64,000 nt of DNA from contig CAKZRQ010000057.1 of NCBI GenBank assembly GCA_937146645.1, forward strand, positions 1-64,000, read 5' to 3'. The translations under genes and the position numbers were made by a program. This document shows positions 37,725 through 46,705 of the stretch, piece after piece. The DNA comes from an uncultured Cyclobacteriaceae bacterium (GTDB taxonomy: Bacteria; Bacteroidota; Bacteroidia; Cytophagales; Cyclobacteriaceae). Within the stretch, counting starts at the first letter, position 1. Each line of letters opens with the position of its first letter. Below the pieces are notes generated by a model, which saw nothing but the letters and a program-made list of their open reading frames with translations, was not told the origin of the DNA and did no database searches.

Positions 37725-37746
37725 AAAGGCCGTCTAGGCCTTTTTT
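37725..37746 (+). terminator. Intrinsic terminator at the convergent junction; the loop contains the antisense stop codon of the patatin gene
   Basis: AAAGGCC-GTCTA-GGCCTTTTTT. Confidence 0.8.
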
Positions 37747-38630
37747 CCAATAGTTTTAAATGTTCTTTTTGCTGTTTTAAAGCCCAGATCGATCATTTCT
37801 TTTGCGCGATCAAATTCCAAAGTACCACATGCATTCCTAGGAATCTCTATCACCATATCTGGTGGATAGGCCGCTATCTTTTGCCTTGAGATAGCACTTT
37901 GCATGGTATCGAATGCCCGGTCCATGACTTCATACATTCCGATCTTTTCATCCTTCGAATCCTTTTCAGGTTTTTGGATGGAACGAAAGAATTTTCGCAA
38001 ACTTTCTTCGAATGAAAATTCTGTGTCCTTCAGTTCTTCTACCAGCTCTTCAGCTTTGGTCTCCTGAACCAAATCCCCGCCCAGATTCACAGCGATGGTG
38101 AGGTCTGTTTTGTATTTAAAAGTAGGGGCGATAGGTACTGGATTTAGAACTCCGCCATCGATTAAAATAGAGTCCTTATATCTCACGGGCGTAAAGAATA
38201 GAGGAAGAGAAATGGAGGCACGGATCGCGTCAAAAAGAGATCCGGAATTAATCCAAACTTCCTTTTCAGTAGCAATATCTGTTGCCACTGCCGTGTATGG
38301 AATGTCCAGATCTTCAATCTGAATGTCCTCCAAAAGTTCAATCAGAGTCTTGATAATTTTGTCTCCTTTAAATAGACCTGCTCGCCCCCAGGAAAGGTCG
38401 AGGAGATTTACGATATCGAGTTCCTCTATGGAAAGCATCCATTTTTCCAACTCATCCAATTTTCCTGCGGCATAGACACCGCCAATTAGGGAGCCGATTG
38501 AGCATCCGCTAATGGCTTTGATTTCATGTCCGTTCTTTTCCATCCATCGGATAACCCCGATGTGAGCAAGTCCACGAGCACCTCCGCTGCCAAGAACAAG
38601 GGAAACTGTTTTGGAATTTTTCTTATTCAT
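37734..38630 (-). CDS. Patatin-like phospholipase family protein
   Basis: 'LVLGSGGARGLAHIGVIRWM', 'SGCSIGSLIGGVYAAG' and 'LIDGGVLNPVPI' Ser/Asp dyad. Confidence 0.95.
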   Translation of the reverse strand: MNKKNSKTVSLVLGSGGARGLAHIGVIRWMEKNGHEIKAISGCSIGSLIGGVYAAGKLDELEKWMLSIEELDIVNLLDLSWGRAGLFKGDKIIKTLIELLEDIQIEDLDIPYTAVATDIATEKEVWINSGSLFDAIRASISLPLFFTPVRYKDSILIDGGVLNPVPIAPTFKYKTDLTIAVNLGGDLVQETKAEELVEELKDTEFSFEESLRKFFRSIQKPEKDSKDEKIGMYEVMDRAFDTMQSAISRQKIAAYPPDMVIEIPRNACGTLEFDRAKEMIDLGFKTAKRTFKTIGKKA

Positions 38631-38652
38631 GGGATCAAATTAAGAAGCTTAA

Positions 38653-40056
38653 TCAATCCGGCAAAAGGGAGCTATTACTCTTTAAAAACTCAATGGCTTT
38701 GTCCAGAACTGGGTCTCCATCATTCATGAAATCTTCCACGGTCTTACTGACCAAAATGTCTGGTTGGATTCCGTAGCCCACGAATTCTCGCCCGTCCGGA
38801 TAGGTGTCTTTTTTGGTGCAGATTCTCGCACTTCCTCTACCCGGTAAAACTATTCTCAAAGGCTGACCAGTGCTCCCAAAGGTAGGTTCTCCAATTTTGG
38901 TCATGTGCTCCTGATTATCCGCAGCGATTAGAAAGTCTTCCGCTGCAGAAGCTGTGTTGTTGCCAATTAGAATCACAGTAGGAACTACGATTCGCTCGTC
39001 CATTTTAAGATCAACTTTAGTAATGTTGGATCCAAATTCATGGAAATAATCATCCCTTGCAGAGAGAAATGCCTGCTTATTCCATGCGATGCTTTCCGGG
39101 GACCCTTCTATGGTATCCTTTGGAGTTTTCCATGCTCCCCAAGCCTTAAAGGATGGGATATGTAAGCGGCTTTCTGAGGCAGATAAAAAGAGCACATCAT
39201 CATTCGTTAGATATTGGAGAATATCTGTTCCAATGTTCGTGTTGCCTCCTCCATTGTATCGAAGATCGAGGATCATTTTTTTTGCTTTTCTGATCTCAGA
39301 GAGCTTCTCTGTGAAAAGACTGTTGATTTCTGGATTGGAAAAAGTATTTAGGGAAATGTACGCCGTGCCGTCCTCAAGCCATTCAAACTCCATTGGAGGC
39401 CTTCTTTTAATCTCAGGAAATACTGCTTTGTCTTGGGTTTCTGTCAAAGTCAAATTCATAGCTTCTGTCTGCCCATCCGGATATTTCAAAACCATCTCAA
39501 AGGAAGTTCCTGTTGGTCCCTGGAGCAGCCTTCTGTTGGCTTTATCCATTCGGACATAATCTGTGGAGGAAGATACGTACGGCAGGACCTCTTCTTCTAA
39601 ATAGGATTGCGTGTCCATGCCGTTGACCTCAATTATCTCGGTTCCAATTGGAATATCATCCTTTTTATTTGGTGTGATATGTGTGATGATCGCCCTGTCA
39701 TCAATATTGGTTATAACAAACCTGAAATCTCCGAATGACGCATTTTGCAGCTTATCGGTTACTCTCTTTGGTAGATAGACATTGGTATGGCCATCCTTGA
39801 GCGAGGCGCAGAATTTTTGAAGCAACATGAAGTATTCATAGTCGTTCTCCGTTTCCTGAACTTCGGTGATCAGGCTTTGGTAATCCTTATCCCATTGATT
39901 TCTATCGATCTTGTTGAGGTAGACGAAGTTGTAATTGACCTCTTGCCAGAATTTTGACAGGCCATAAACTTTTTCAGCGGGAGTGAGTGTGTTGGGCATT
40001 TGAGCATACGCGGCGCTAGCGCCAAAGCATAGCAATGCCAGGAGTAGATTTTTCAT
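38653..40056 (-). CDS. S41-family peptidase
   Basis: 'KMILDLRYNGGGNTNIGTDIL' and 'VILIGNNTASAAEDFLIAADN'. Confidence 0.92.
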   Translation of the reverse strand: MKNLLLALLCFGASAAYAQMPNTLTPAEKVYGLSKFWQEVNYNFVYLNKIDRNQWDKDYQSLITEVQETENDYEYFMLLQKFCASLKDGHTNVYLPKRVTDKLQNASFGDFRFVITNIDDRAIITHITPNKKDDIPIGTEIIEVNGMDTQSYLEEEVLPYVSSSTDYVRMDKANRRLLQGPTGTSFEMVLKYPDGQTEAMNLTLTETQDKAVFPEIKRRPPMEFEWLEDGTAYISLNTFSNPEINSLFTEKLSEIRKAKKMILDLRYNGGGNTNIGTDILQYLTNDDVLFLSASESRLHIPSFKAWGAWKTPKDTIEGSPESIAWNKQAFLSARDDYFHEFGSNITKVDLKMDERIVVPTVILIGNNTASAAEDFLIAADNQEHMTKIGEPTFGSTGQPLRIVLPGRGSARICTKKDTYPDGREFVGYGIQPDILVSKTVEDFMNDGDPVLDKAIEFLKSNSSLLPD

Positions 40057-40165
40057 AGTGTGGTTGGTTGGTTTTTTAATTTACTAATGAACCCAAAAAG
40101 GAACAATTAGCCTTGATTTCACGGTGAATCTGAAAGGAGGGTTGTCTAAGCCCGATATCGAATCA

Positions 40166-40708
40166 TCATCTAAACTCCAGAATATCTTTTTTTAAATAGC
40201 CTTCATACCATTCTACCCTAACTTTGACCCAATCATTCGAATCCTCGAGGATGTAAACTTTTGTGCCTTTAGCTATTTCTTCTAGAACTTTGGAGTCTGG
40301 TTTCGGATCTATTCGAATACTTGCTTTTTCTCTTGTTTCAGCTTGCTGAAGCTTTTCAAAATCAACCTTCCTAAAAATACAGCCCATGTAACTGATGGTG
40401 TTGGAATCTATGATAATCATTCCAACATTGGTCGGTCCAAAAGCAGTACTATTCAGAAAAATGGTATCATTTTTTATCTCATATGCGGTGCCAAATTCGA
40501 ATTTCAAAGGTTTAGTGAAGCAGGAATCATTTCTGAATTCAATAATCCCTAATGCTTCGCAAGCGCCTTCTTTACCCCAACCTGAAATTTTCTTAAGTAA
40601 GTTTTCATTTTCTCTTGGGAAATAGGTGTAGTGAAACTTTCCTTCAGGGGATCTGGGTTTGCATCCAATGAGGAAAATGATTAAGACCAGATATACAGCG
40701 TATTTCAC
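40166..40708 (-). CDS. Lipoprotein with C-terminal SH3-like domain
   Basis: 'LVLIIFLIGCKPRSP' lipobox; 'KVLEEIAKGTKVYILEDSNDWVKVRVEWYEGYLKKDIL' bacterial SH3. Confidence 0.8.
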   Translation of the reverse strand: MKYAVYLVLIIFLIGCKPRSPEGKFHYTYFPRENENLLKKISGWGKEGACEALGIIEFRNDSCFTKPLKFEFGTAYEIKNDTIFLNSTAFGPTNVGMIIIDSNTISYMGCIFRKVDFEKLQQAETREKASIRIDPKPDSKVLEEIAKGTKVYILEDSNDWVKVRVEWYEGYLKKDILEFR

Positions 40709-40837
40709 GGAGATTTTGCTTTGGACAAGGCTATAATAGTTTAATTCCTATTAAAAAGCGCATCTTTTGGATCTGGGATAAAGGTTTGTAGTTTCAGTTA
40801 AACTCTTTTCTAATTGCAGTAGTATATTCAAAGCGAA

Positions 40838-41863
40838 ATGACCCACGAATTCAAATCTATAGTACAACAGGCCGCAGCCTGGCAAAATGAAAACCTTAAA
40901 ATAGTTTTGGCAACGGTGGTCGCTCTTAATGGCTCTTCCTACAGAAGGCCTGGAGTTCGGATGCTACTGGCAGAAAATGGAAAGTGGGTTGGTGCGGTGA
41001 GTGGAGGCTGTGTGGAGAAGGAGGTTTATCGTCAAGCTCAGCATGTATTCGATAATGGAAAAGCTCGCTTGATGAGCTATGATGGAACTTATAGGTTGGG
41101 GTGCGAAGGAACACTCTATGTTCTTTTGGAACCTTTTGTGATAAGCGATGAGTTTTTGTCTTCTTTTGATCGAGCTCTGGCATTGAGACAAGAATTTAGC
41201 ATTAAGAGCATTTTTGAACCGGGCACTGAAAATCAGGATTCAAACAAAAAACAGGGTTCCATCATATCCTTCGGATCAAACCAATTGACTTTCCAGCCTA
41301 ATTTAGAACCAAAGGATTTTGATGCTTCTGAGAACTTTGATCAAAGGTTCGGTCCACTGTTTCAGCTTTGTATTTTCGGAGCGGAGCATGATGCGGTGGC
41401 CTTGGCTAAATTAGGCGCTAATCTGGGTTGGGAAGTGCATGTTTTCGCCAGCCCGGATGAGCATAAAACCATAGATTTCTTTCAAGGTGCCAGCACTTTA
41501 AAAACTCCGACTTTCGATCAGATTGATCCTGTGGATTTTGGAGAGAATACGGCTGTAATTTTGATGACCCACAGCTTCAATAAAGATGTGCAATATCTGC
41601 TTGCACTTAAGGATTCGAATCCAGAGTATTTTGGTCTTTTGGGCCCAGCCCACAGACGAGAGAAGCTACTGGCAAAGTTTCTCGAATACCATCCTGAAGC
41701 TGAGCTTGAGTTTTTAGAAAAGCTACACGGACCTGCTGGAATTGATATTGGAGCTGAGTCTGCCTATGAGATCGCGGTTTCCATCATCGGAGAGATTCTC
41801 TCTGTGACGAGAAATAGTAATCCGCAATCTCTTCGAGACAAATCAGGCCGAATTCATGCCTGA
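40838..41863 (+). CDS. XdhC-family protein
   Basis: 'LATVVALNGSSYRRPGVRMLLAENGKWVGAVSGGCVEKEVYRQAQ' and 'YFGLLGPAHRREKLL'. Confidence 0.94.
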   Translation: MTHEFKSIVQQAAAWQNENLKIVLATVVALNGSSYRRPGVRMLLAENGKWVGAVSGGCVEKEVYRQAQHVFDNGKARLMSYDGTYRLGCEGTLYVLLEPFVISDEFLSSFDRALALRQEFSIKSIFEPGTENQDSNKKQGSIISFGSNQLTFQPNLEPKDFDASENFDQRFGPLFQLCIFGAEHDAVALAKLGANLGWEVHVFASPDEHKTIDFFQGASTLKTPTFDQIDPVDFGENTAVILMTHSFNKDVQYLLALKDSNPEYFGLLGPAHRREKLLAKFLEYHPEAELEFLEKLHGPAGIDIGAESAYEIAVSIIGEILSVTRNSNPQSLRDKSGRIHA

Positions 41864-42449
41864 GTTGAGTATTGCCTTGATGGCGGCAGGATCATCCAGT
41901 CGTATGGGGAGCCCTAAAGCTCTTCTTGATTGGGGAGGACAAAGCTTGCTTTCCTTCCAAATTCAAAAACTTCATGATTTAGATCTTCCAGTTAATTTGA
42001 TCCTTGGGTCAGAATCAGAACAAGTCCAGAGCCATATTTCTGGTTTTCAAGGAAAGATATTTGTCAATGACAACTGGTCAGAAGGGATGAGTTCTTCTAT
42101 GGCCTTTGCCACCCAATGTCTTGAAGATTCAGAAGCAACTCTCTTTTATTTGGTTGATCAGCCCCTGATCGAATTATCTGATTTGAAGAGGCTAATTAAC
42201 TTTCACAGGCAGAATCCTCAAAAAATCATTGTTTCAAGATCAAGTGAAGCTTGGTCTGGGCCGCCGGTAATTTTTCCAAAAAAGTTCTTTCAGGAATTGA
42301 TGCAGCTTAGCGGGGACTTAGGTGGAAAACCTTTGGTGAAAAAACATCCCGATGACGTGATTTTTGTGGAATTGGATTCTTCCATGGAGGATATGGACAC
42401 ACCCGAAGCCTACCAAAAGCTTTTGGCGAAGGCTAACCTCCGATCCTAA
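41856..42449 (+). CDS. MobA-like/MocA-type molybdopterin nucleotidyltransferase
   Basis: 'ALMAAGSSSRMGSPKALLDWGGQSLL' and 'VNDNWSEGMSSSMAFA'; overlaps xdhC-like gene. Confidence 0.93.
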   Translation: MPELSIALMAAGSSSRMGSPKALLDWGGQSLLSFQIQKLHDLDLPVNLILGSESEQVQSHISGFQGKIFVNDNWSEGMSSSMAFATQCLEDSEATLFYLVDQPLIELSDLKRLINFHRQNPQKIIVSRSSEAWSGPPVIFPKKFFQELMQLSGDLGGKPLVKKHPDDVIFVELDSSMEDMDTPEAYQKLLAKANLRS

Positions 42450-43416
42450 TCATGCTTCGGTTATGATGCATCTCTGGATTGTTAAAATCATCCGGATTGG
42501 ATAAGCCTCCACGCATTGCGAATTTCTTTCCAACCGCATTCTGAATCACTGGAAGAATGTCTTCCCCATTCCTGAACGGAGTAAGAAGATCAGACTCGGA
42601 TTGGGAGAATAGGCAGTTTTTGATCTGTCCATTTGCCGTCAACCTGATTCTATTGCAGCTATCACAGAATGGATTCGTCACGGTGCTGATGATTCCAAAG
42701 TCACCTGAGTAGCCTTTGATTTTATAATTCTTGGCCGTGTCATTCGGGGCATCCTGAATTCTGAGAATATCTTTTTCGGCGTAAAATGCACGAAGTCTAT
42801 CCAGAATTTCTTCCAGGGATACAGTTTGCTCTCTATTCCATTTGTTCCCTTCGAAGGGCATAAACTCAATAAAGCGAACCACAAATGGGTAATCTTTGGT
42901 CAACTCAATAAAATCGATGATTTCATCCTCGTTGACTCCTTTCATGAGGACTACATTGATTTTGACTTTGAATCCGTGATCCAAGAGCTTGAACATGTTT
43001 TCATGAACCTTGTCAAATTGATCACGGAAAGTAATTTTCTTGAATTTGTCTTTTTGAATGGTATCCAAACTCAGGTTTAAGGTCTGCATATCACATTCCT
43101 TCAGCAGATCGAAATGCCTGTCGATGGTCACCCCGTTGCTGGTCATGGTAAGCTTTACCGGAAGGCTGGCTAGCATTCTGAGTATCTCGGGAAAGTCCTT
43201 CCTTACCAAAGGTTCTCCTCCTGTCAGACGTATTTTATCTACCCCCTCATTAACAAAAATCTTTGCGATCTGATAGACTTCCTCGGCATTCATTAGATGC
43301 TCTTTTGGAAGCAAGGGCACTCCTTCCAGCGGCATACAGTAAGAGCATCGCAGATTGCACCTTTCGGTAAGAGAAATCCGAAGATAGCTGTGCTTTCTCC
43401 CAAAGGAGTCTTTCAA
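42433..43416 (-). CDS. moaA: GTP 3',8-cyclase MoaA (TTG start at 43416 proposed; ORF extends to 43551)
   Basis: 'LKDSFGRKHSYLRISLTERCNLRCSYCMP' radical SAM CxxxCxxC and C-terminal 'NPFCDSCNRIRLTANGQIKNCLFS'. Confidence 0.95.
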   Translation of the reverse strand: MKDSFGRKHSYLRISLTERCNLRCSYCMPLEGVPLLPKEHLMNAEEVYQIAKIFVNEGVDKIRLTGGEPLVRKDFPEILRMLASLPVKLTMTSNGVTIDRHFDLLKECDMQTLNLSLDTIQKDKFKKITFRDQFDKVHENMFKLLDHGFKVKINVVLMKGVNEDEIIDFIELTKDYPFVVRFIEFMPFEGNKWNREQTVSLEEILDRLRAFYAEKDILRIQDAPNDTAKNYKIKGYSGDFGIISTVTNPFCDSCNRIRLTANGQIKNCLFSQSESDLLTPFRNGEDILPVIQNAVGKKFAMRGGLSNPDDFNNPEMHHNRSMIRIGG

Positions 43417-43441
43417 TATTTCTTTGCTTTGGCTCAAATCT

Positions 43442-43885
43442 TTAGGCGATTGCGGGTTCGGAATAATTGATGTCTGACTTGCCACCACTTTTGTGAAGCA
43501 GTCGGATGTGGTGAATTTCCACCTGCTTATCGATAGGTTTGAGCATGTCATAAATGTTCAAGGCAACCACGCTGGCGCCATGCATGGCTTCTACTTCAAC
43601 ACCTGTTTTGTAGATGGTTTTGATGGTGCAAAGGATGGTGATTTCCAGTCCTATGATTTCAAATTTCACACCTCCAAATTCTATGGGGAGCGGATGGCAA
43701 TCAGGAAGGATATCAGGAGTTTTTTTGATAGCCAAGAGTCCGGCAGCTCGGCTCATTTCAAAAACGTCTCCCTTTGGAACGGTGCCATTTTGAATCGCTT
43801 CAATAGTGCTTTCGCTTCCCACTTTCACCACCGCCTGAGCAGTCGCAATTCGGAGCGTATTTTGTTTATGTGTGATATCTACCAT
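43442..43885 (-). CDS. moaC: Cyclic pyranopterin monophosphate synthase MoaC
   Basis: 'MVDITHKQNTLRIATAQAVVKVG' and 'LLAIKKTPDILPDCHPLPI', 'TGVEVEAMHGASVVALNIYDMLK'. Confidence 0.96.
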   Translation of the reverse strand: MVDITHKQNTLRIATAQAVVKVGSESTIEAIQNGTVPKGDVFEMSRAAGLLAIKKTPDILPDCHPLPIEFGGVKFEIIGLEITILCTIKTIYKTGVEVEAMHGASVVALNIYDMLKPIDKQVEIHHIRLLHKSGGKSDINYSEPAIA

Positions 43886-43887
43886 GA

Positions 43888-44328
43888 TTATTTATTCACT
43901 TTCCATTGATGCGATTCATCTTCGAAAATCTCCTTTCCGAAGATTGGAAGTCGCGACTTGAGTTCATTTACCACATGTGGCAAGGCTTCAAAAACCTGCT
44001 GGCGATGACCGGAAGAAACCATCACAAAAATGCAGAGACCACCTGCCTCAACCTTGCCAATGCTGTGCGAGATATGAATGCTTTTCAGATCAAATTTTTC
44101 AAAGCTTTCAGTTCGTATTTCTTCGGCCACGGCATTGGCCATTTCCTCCTGTGCGGTAAAATCGATGGCCGCTACCTTCTTGCCATCGATCTCATCTGAC
44201 CTCACCCGACCGAGGAAAATATCGTGTGCTCCCTGATCAGTTTCTGCTTCTAAACCAGCAATGGCCCCAGCCACCAGTTCAGGACTTATTGCTCCTTGTA
44301 CAAAGATTTTGTTTCCTTTTTCCGTCAT
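43888..44328 (-). CDS. moaE: Molybdopterin synthase catalytic subunit MoaE
   Basis: 'GAHDIFLGRVRSDEIDGKKVAAIDFTAQEEMA', 'HSIGKVEAGGLCIFVMVSSGHRQQVFEA'. Confidence 0.94.
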   Translation of the reverse strand: MTEKGNKIFVQGAISPELVAGAIAGLEAETDQGAHDIFLGRVRSDEIDGKKVAAIDFTAQEEMANAVAEEIRTESFEKFDLKSIHISHSIGKVEAGGLCIFVMVSSGHRQQVFEALPHVVNELKSRLPIFGKEIFEDESHQWKVNK

Positions 44329-45386
44329 TTATTCAACCAGGTTTCCAGTTCATCTGCTCCCTCCATCAGGCTATAGCAGTTTGGTATATTTTGTTTTTTG
44401 GCTTTCGCCAAAGCTTGATTACTTCGGATTCCCGAGGCACAGAAGAAAACTTTCATTCCTTCCACCGGAATGCTTTTTATCTCCTTGGAAAACTGACTCA
44501 TCGGCAATTCAGATACATTGACTTTTTCAACTCTTGGTAGCTCATCCAGTTCGCGCACATCGATAAAAAGTGTGCTTTCCAGATTATCCAATTCTTCAAT
44601 GGAAATCTGAGTTTCTAGCTGGCAATCATTGGTGTCCACCAGAGAGATAGTATCCAAGTCTTTGATTTTTTTGATCTCTCCTTCATTTCTCGAAAACTCA
44701 ATGATTCTCTGGCGATGATCCAGCAAATTATAATGCATTAGTTTTCTGCTCAAAGGAGAACCAAGCCCAAGAATCATTTTTATAGCCTCCGTTGCCTGAA
44801 GGGTACCGATGATACCCGGAAGCACGCCGAGAACCCCGACTTCATTGCAATTGGGTATATCTCCAGATTTTGGTGGATCTGGGAAAAGACATCGATAGGA
44901 GGGGCCGCTTTGATAATTAAAGACGGAAACTTGCCCTTCGTATTTGTACAGTGACCCATGTACAAAGGGCTTTTCCAGCCGAACGCAGATATCATTCACG
45001 AGATATCGGGTCACGAAATTGTCGCTGCAATCCAGAATGATGTCATACTTTCCTAAGAGCTCTTCTGCATTTTCCAGCCCCAGATGATTTGGAAAAGCCT
45101 CTATTTCAATCTTGGAATTCAGCGCTTCCAGCTTTTCTTTTGCCTGAATGGCTTTGTTCAGTCCTACATCCTTTTCATCGAAAAGAACCTGTCGCTGGAG
45201 GTTCGTTAATGAGACTCTGTCGCCATCGACTATTCCAATTTTGCCAACTCCAGCGGCAACTAAATACTGGAGAGCGGGGCATCCCAGCCCACCAGTCCCC
45301 ACCACCAGGACCTTGGCAGCACTGAGCTTTTCCTGACCTGATGCACCAACTTCAGCTAATTGGATATGTCTTTGGTAACGATTCAA
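44325..45386 (-). CDS. moeB: MoeB/ThiF-type adenylyltransferase with C-terminal rhodanese domain
   Basis: 'RYQRHIQLAEVGASGQEKLSAAKVLVVGTGGLGCPALQYL' and rhodanese 'LFIDVRELDELP..VFFCASGIRS'. Confidence 0.93.
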   Translation of the reverse strand: MNRYQRHIQLAEVGASGQEKLSAAKVLVVGTGGLGCPALQYLVAAGVGKIGIVDGDRVSLTNLQRQVLFDEKDVGLNKAIQAKEKLEALNSKIEIEAFPNHLGLENAEELLGKYDIILDCSDNFVTRYLVNDICVRLEKPFVHGSLYKYEGQVSVFNYQSGPSYRCLFPDPPKSGDIPNCNEVGVLGVLPGIIGTLQATEAIKMILGLGSPLSRKLMHYNLLDHRQRIIEFSRNEGEIKKIKDLDTISLVDTNDCQLETQISIEELDNLESTLFIDVRELDELPRVEKVNVSELPMSQFSKEIKSIPVEGMKVFFCASGIRSNQALAKAKKQNIPNCYSLMEGADELETWLNK

Positions 45387-45389
45387 ATT

Positions 45390-45623
45390 TCAACCTCCGG
45401 AAAATGGTGGAAATACATCAATGTCCAGCTCCTCTATCGGAGTCTCGGACTTCATGATTTTATTCTTTTGCGCCAGCTGAAATGTAGTTTCTCTCAACTG
45501 CGGTCTGTGGGTAATAATCTCCTTGATCAAATCCCCTGCATTCTGGGAAGTGATTTGAAGCCTCTCCGAATTTCGGCCGAGAACCTCCGAGAGTTTTCCG
45601 TGATATCTGAATTCAATGTTCAT
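45390..45623 (-). CDS. moaD: Molybdopterin synthase sulfur-carrier subunit MoaD
   Basis: Ubiquitin-like length, C-terminal 'DVFPPFSGG' ending in Gly-Gly, located between moeB and the rest of the cluster. Confidence 0.88.
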   Translation of the reverse strand: MNIEFRYHGKLSEVLGRNSERLQITSQNAGDLIKEIITHRPQLRETTFQLAQKNKIMKSETPIEELDIDVFPPFSGG

Positions 45624-45626
45624 TTC

Positions 45627-46370
45627 TTAAAAGAGTAATAGTTTGATAGAAGCGGTGAGCAAAACCGTCGCTAGAGCATATTCCAGAATTCGGTTATTCC
45701 ATCTTTGGCTGCCAAGGTAGCTGCCGGCCAGGCCACCTAAAACCGCGATGAAAACCATAATGCCTGAAATAGGTAATAACTCCACTCCAGAAGTGAATTG
45801 GCCGATCAAGCCAGCGGCAGAATTCACCCAGATAAACAAAGCTGAAACAGCTGCTGCTTCCTTCATATTTCCCCAATGAAGGAGTAAGATGATGGGAGTC
45901 AGAATGATGCCACCTCCGATGCCAATAAGCCCGGAAAAGAATCCAACCAAAGCACCAAGAGTGAAAGCTTGAATAAACTTGATCGATTTAGCCGGATGGT
46001 CCTTATCAGAGCTTTGCCAAAGCATCCTTGCTACTGCAAAAATCAGAAGCACTCCCAGGACTTTCTTATAAATATCTGGGTCTAATTCCGTCAATCCACC
46101 GAAAAAAGCAGCAGGAATAGAAGCAAGTGCAAAAGGCCAGAATAAATCCTTTCGGAAATGTCCTGCTTTCTGATAATGATAGAAGGCCACTCCGGCAACG
46201 AAGAGATTCAGAAGTAAGGCTGTTTGCTTCATCATTTCATTTGGGAAACTGAATAGGGCCATAAGTGCCAGGTATCCACTCGCCCCGCCATGTCCTACAC
46301 TCGCATAGAGGAATGATAAAATGGGTAAGATCACCATGAATAGCACGAATGTCCCAGATCCTATTTCCAT
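45627..46370 (-). CDS. TauE/SafE family sulfite exporter-like permease
   Basis: 'ASVGHGGASGYLALMALF', 'GALVGFFSGLIGIGGGIILTPIILLL'. Confidence 0.93.
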   Translation of the reverse strand: MEIGSGTFVLFMVILPILSFLYASVGHGGASGYLALMALFSFPNEMMKQTALLLNLFVAGVAFYHYQKAGHFRKDLFWPFALASIPAAFFGGLTELDPDIYKKVLGVLLIFAVARMLWQSSDKDHPAKSIKFIQAFTLGALVGFFSGLIGIGGGIILTPIILLLHWGNMKEAAAVSALFIWVNSAAGLIGQFTSGVELLPISGIMVFIAVLGGLAGSYLGSQRWNNRILEYALATVLLTASIKLLLF

Positions 46371-46705
46371 AAACCTTCGTGCTTTTGAACATAATCCTGC
46401 ATTTTCTCAGCGAACTCTACCTGAAGCCCAGAGTAAAATTCAAGAAGCTGGAAGCCATAGGGAGTTATCTTGGTGCCTCCGCCTTTAGCACCACCTTTTT
46501 TTAGTAGTACCACTTCCTCCTTTCCAAGCTCATTGATTTGATGGATCAGCCTCCAGGCTTTCCGATATGAAATCCCGGTTTGCTTTGCCGCACCATTAAG
46601 TGAGCCAGTTTTTTCAATAGCATTTAGCAGCTGGAGATGCCCTTTTCCCATGAACTTCTCACCTTCCAGCTCCACCCAGATTCTGCCCTTAATCTTAGCT
46701 TCCAT
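46361..46705 (-). CDS. ModE-like winged-helix (LysR-type HTH) regulator
   Basis: 'KGHLQLLNAIEKTGSLNGAAKQTGISYRKAWRLIHQINE'; ATG at 46705 preferred over ORF start 46792. Confidence 0.88.
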   Translation of the reverse strand: MEAKIKGRIWVELEGEKFMGKGHLQLLNAIEKTGSLNGAAKQTGISYRKAWRLIHQINELGKEEVVLLKKGGAKGGGTKITPYGFQLLEFYSGLQVEFAEKMQDYVQKHEGLWK

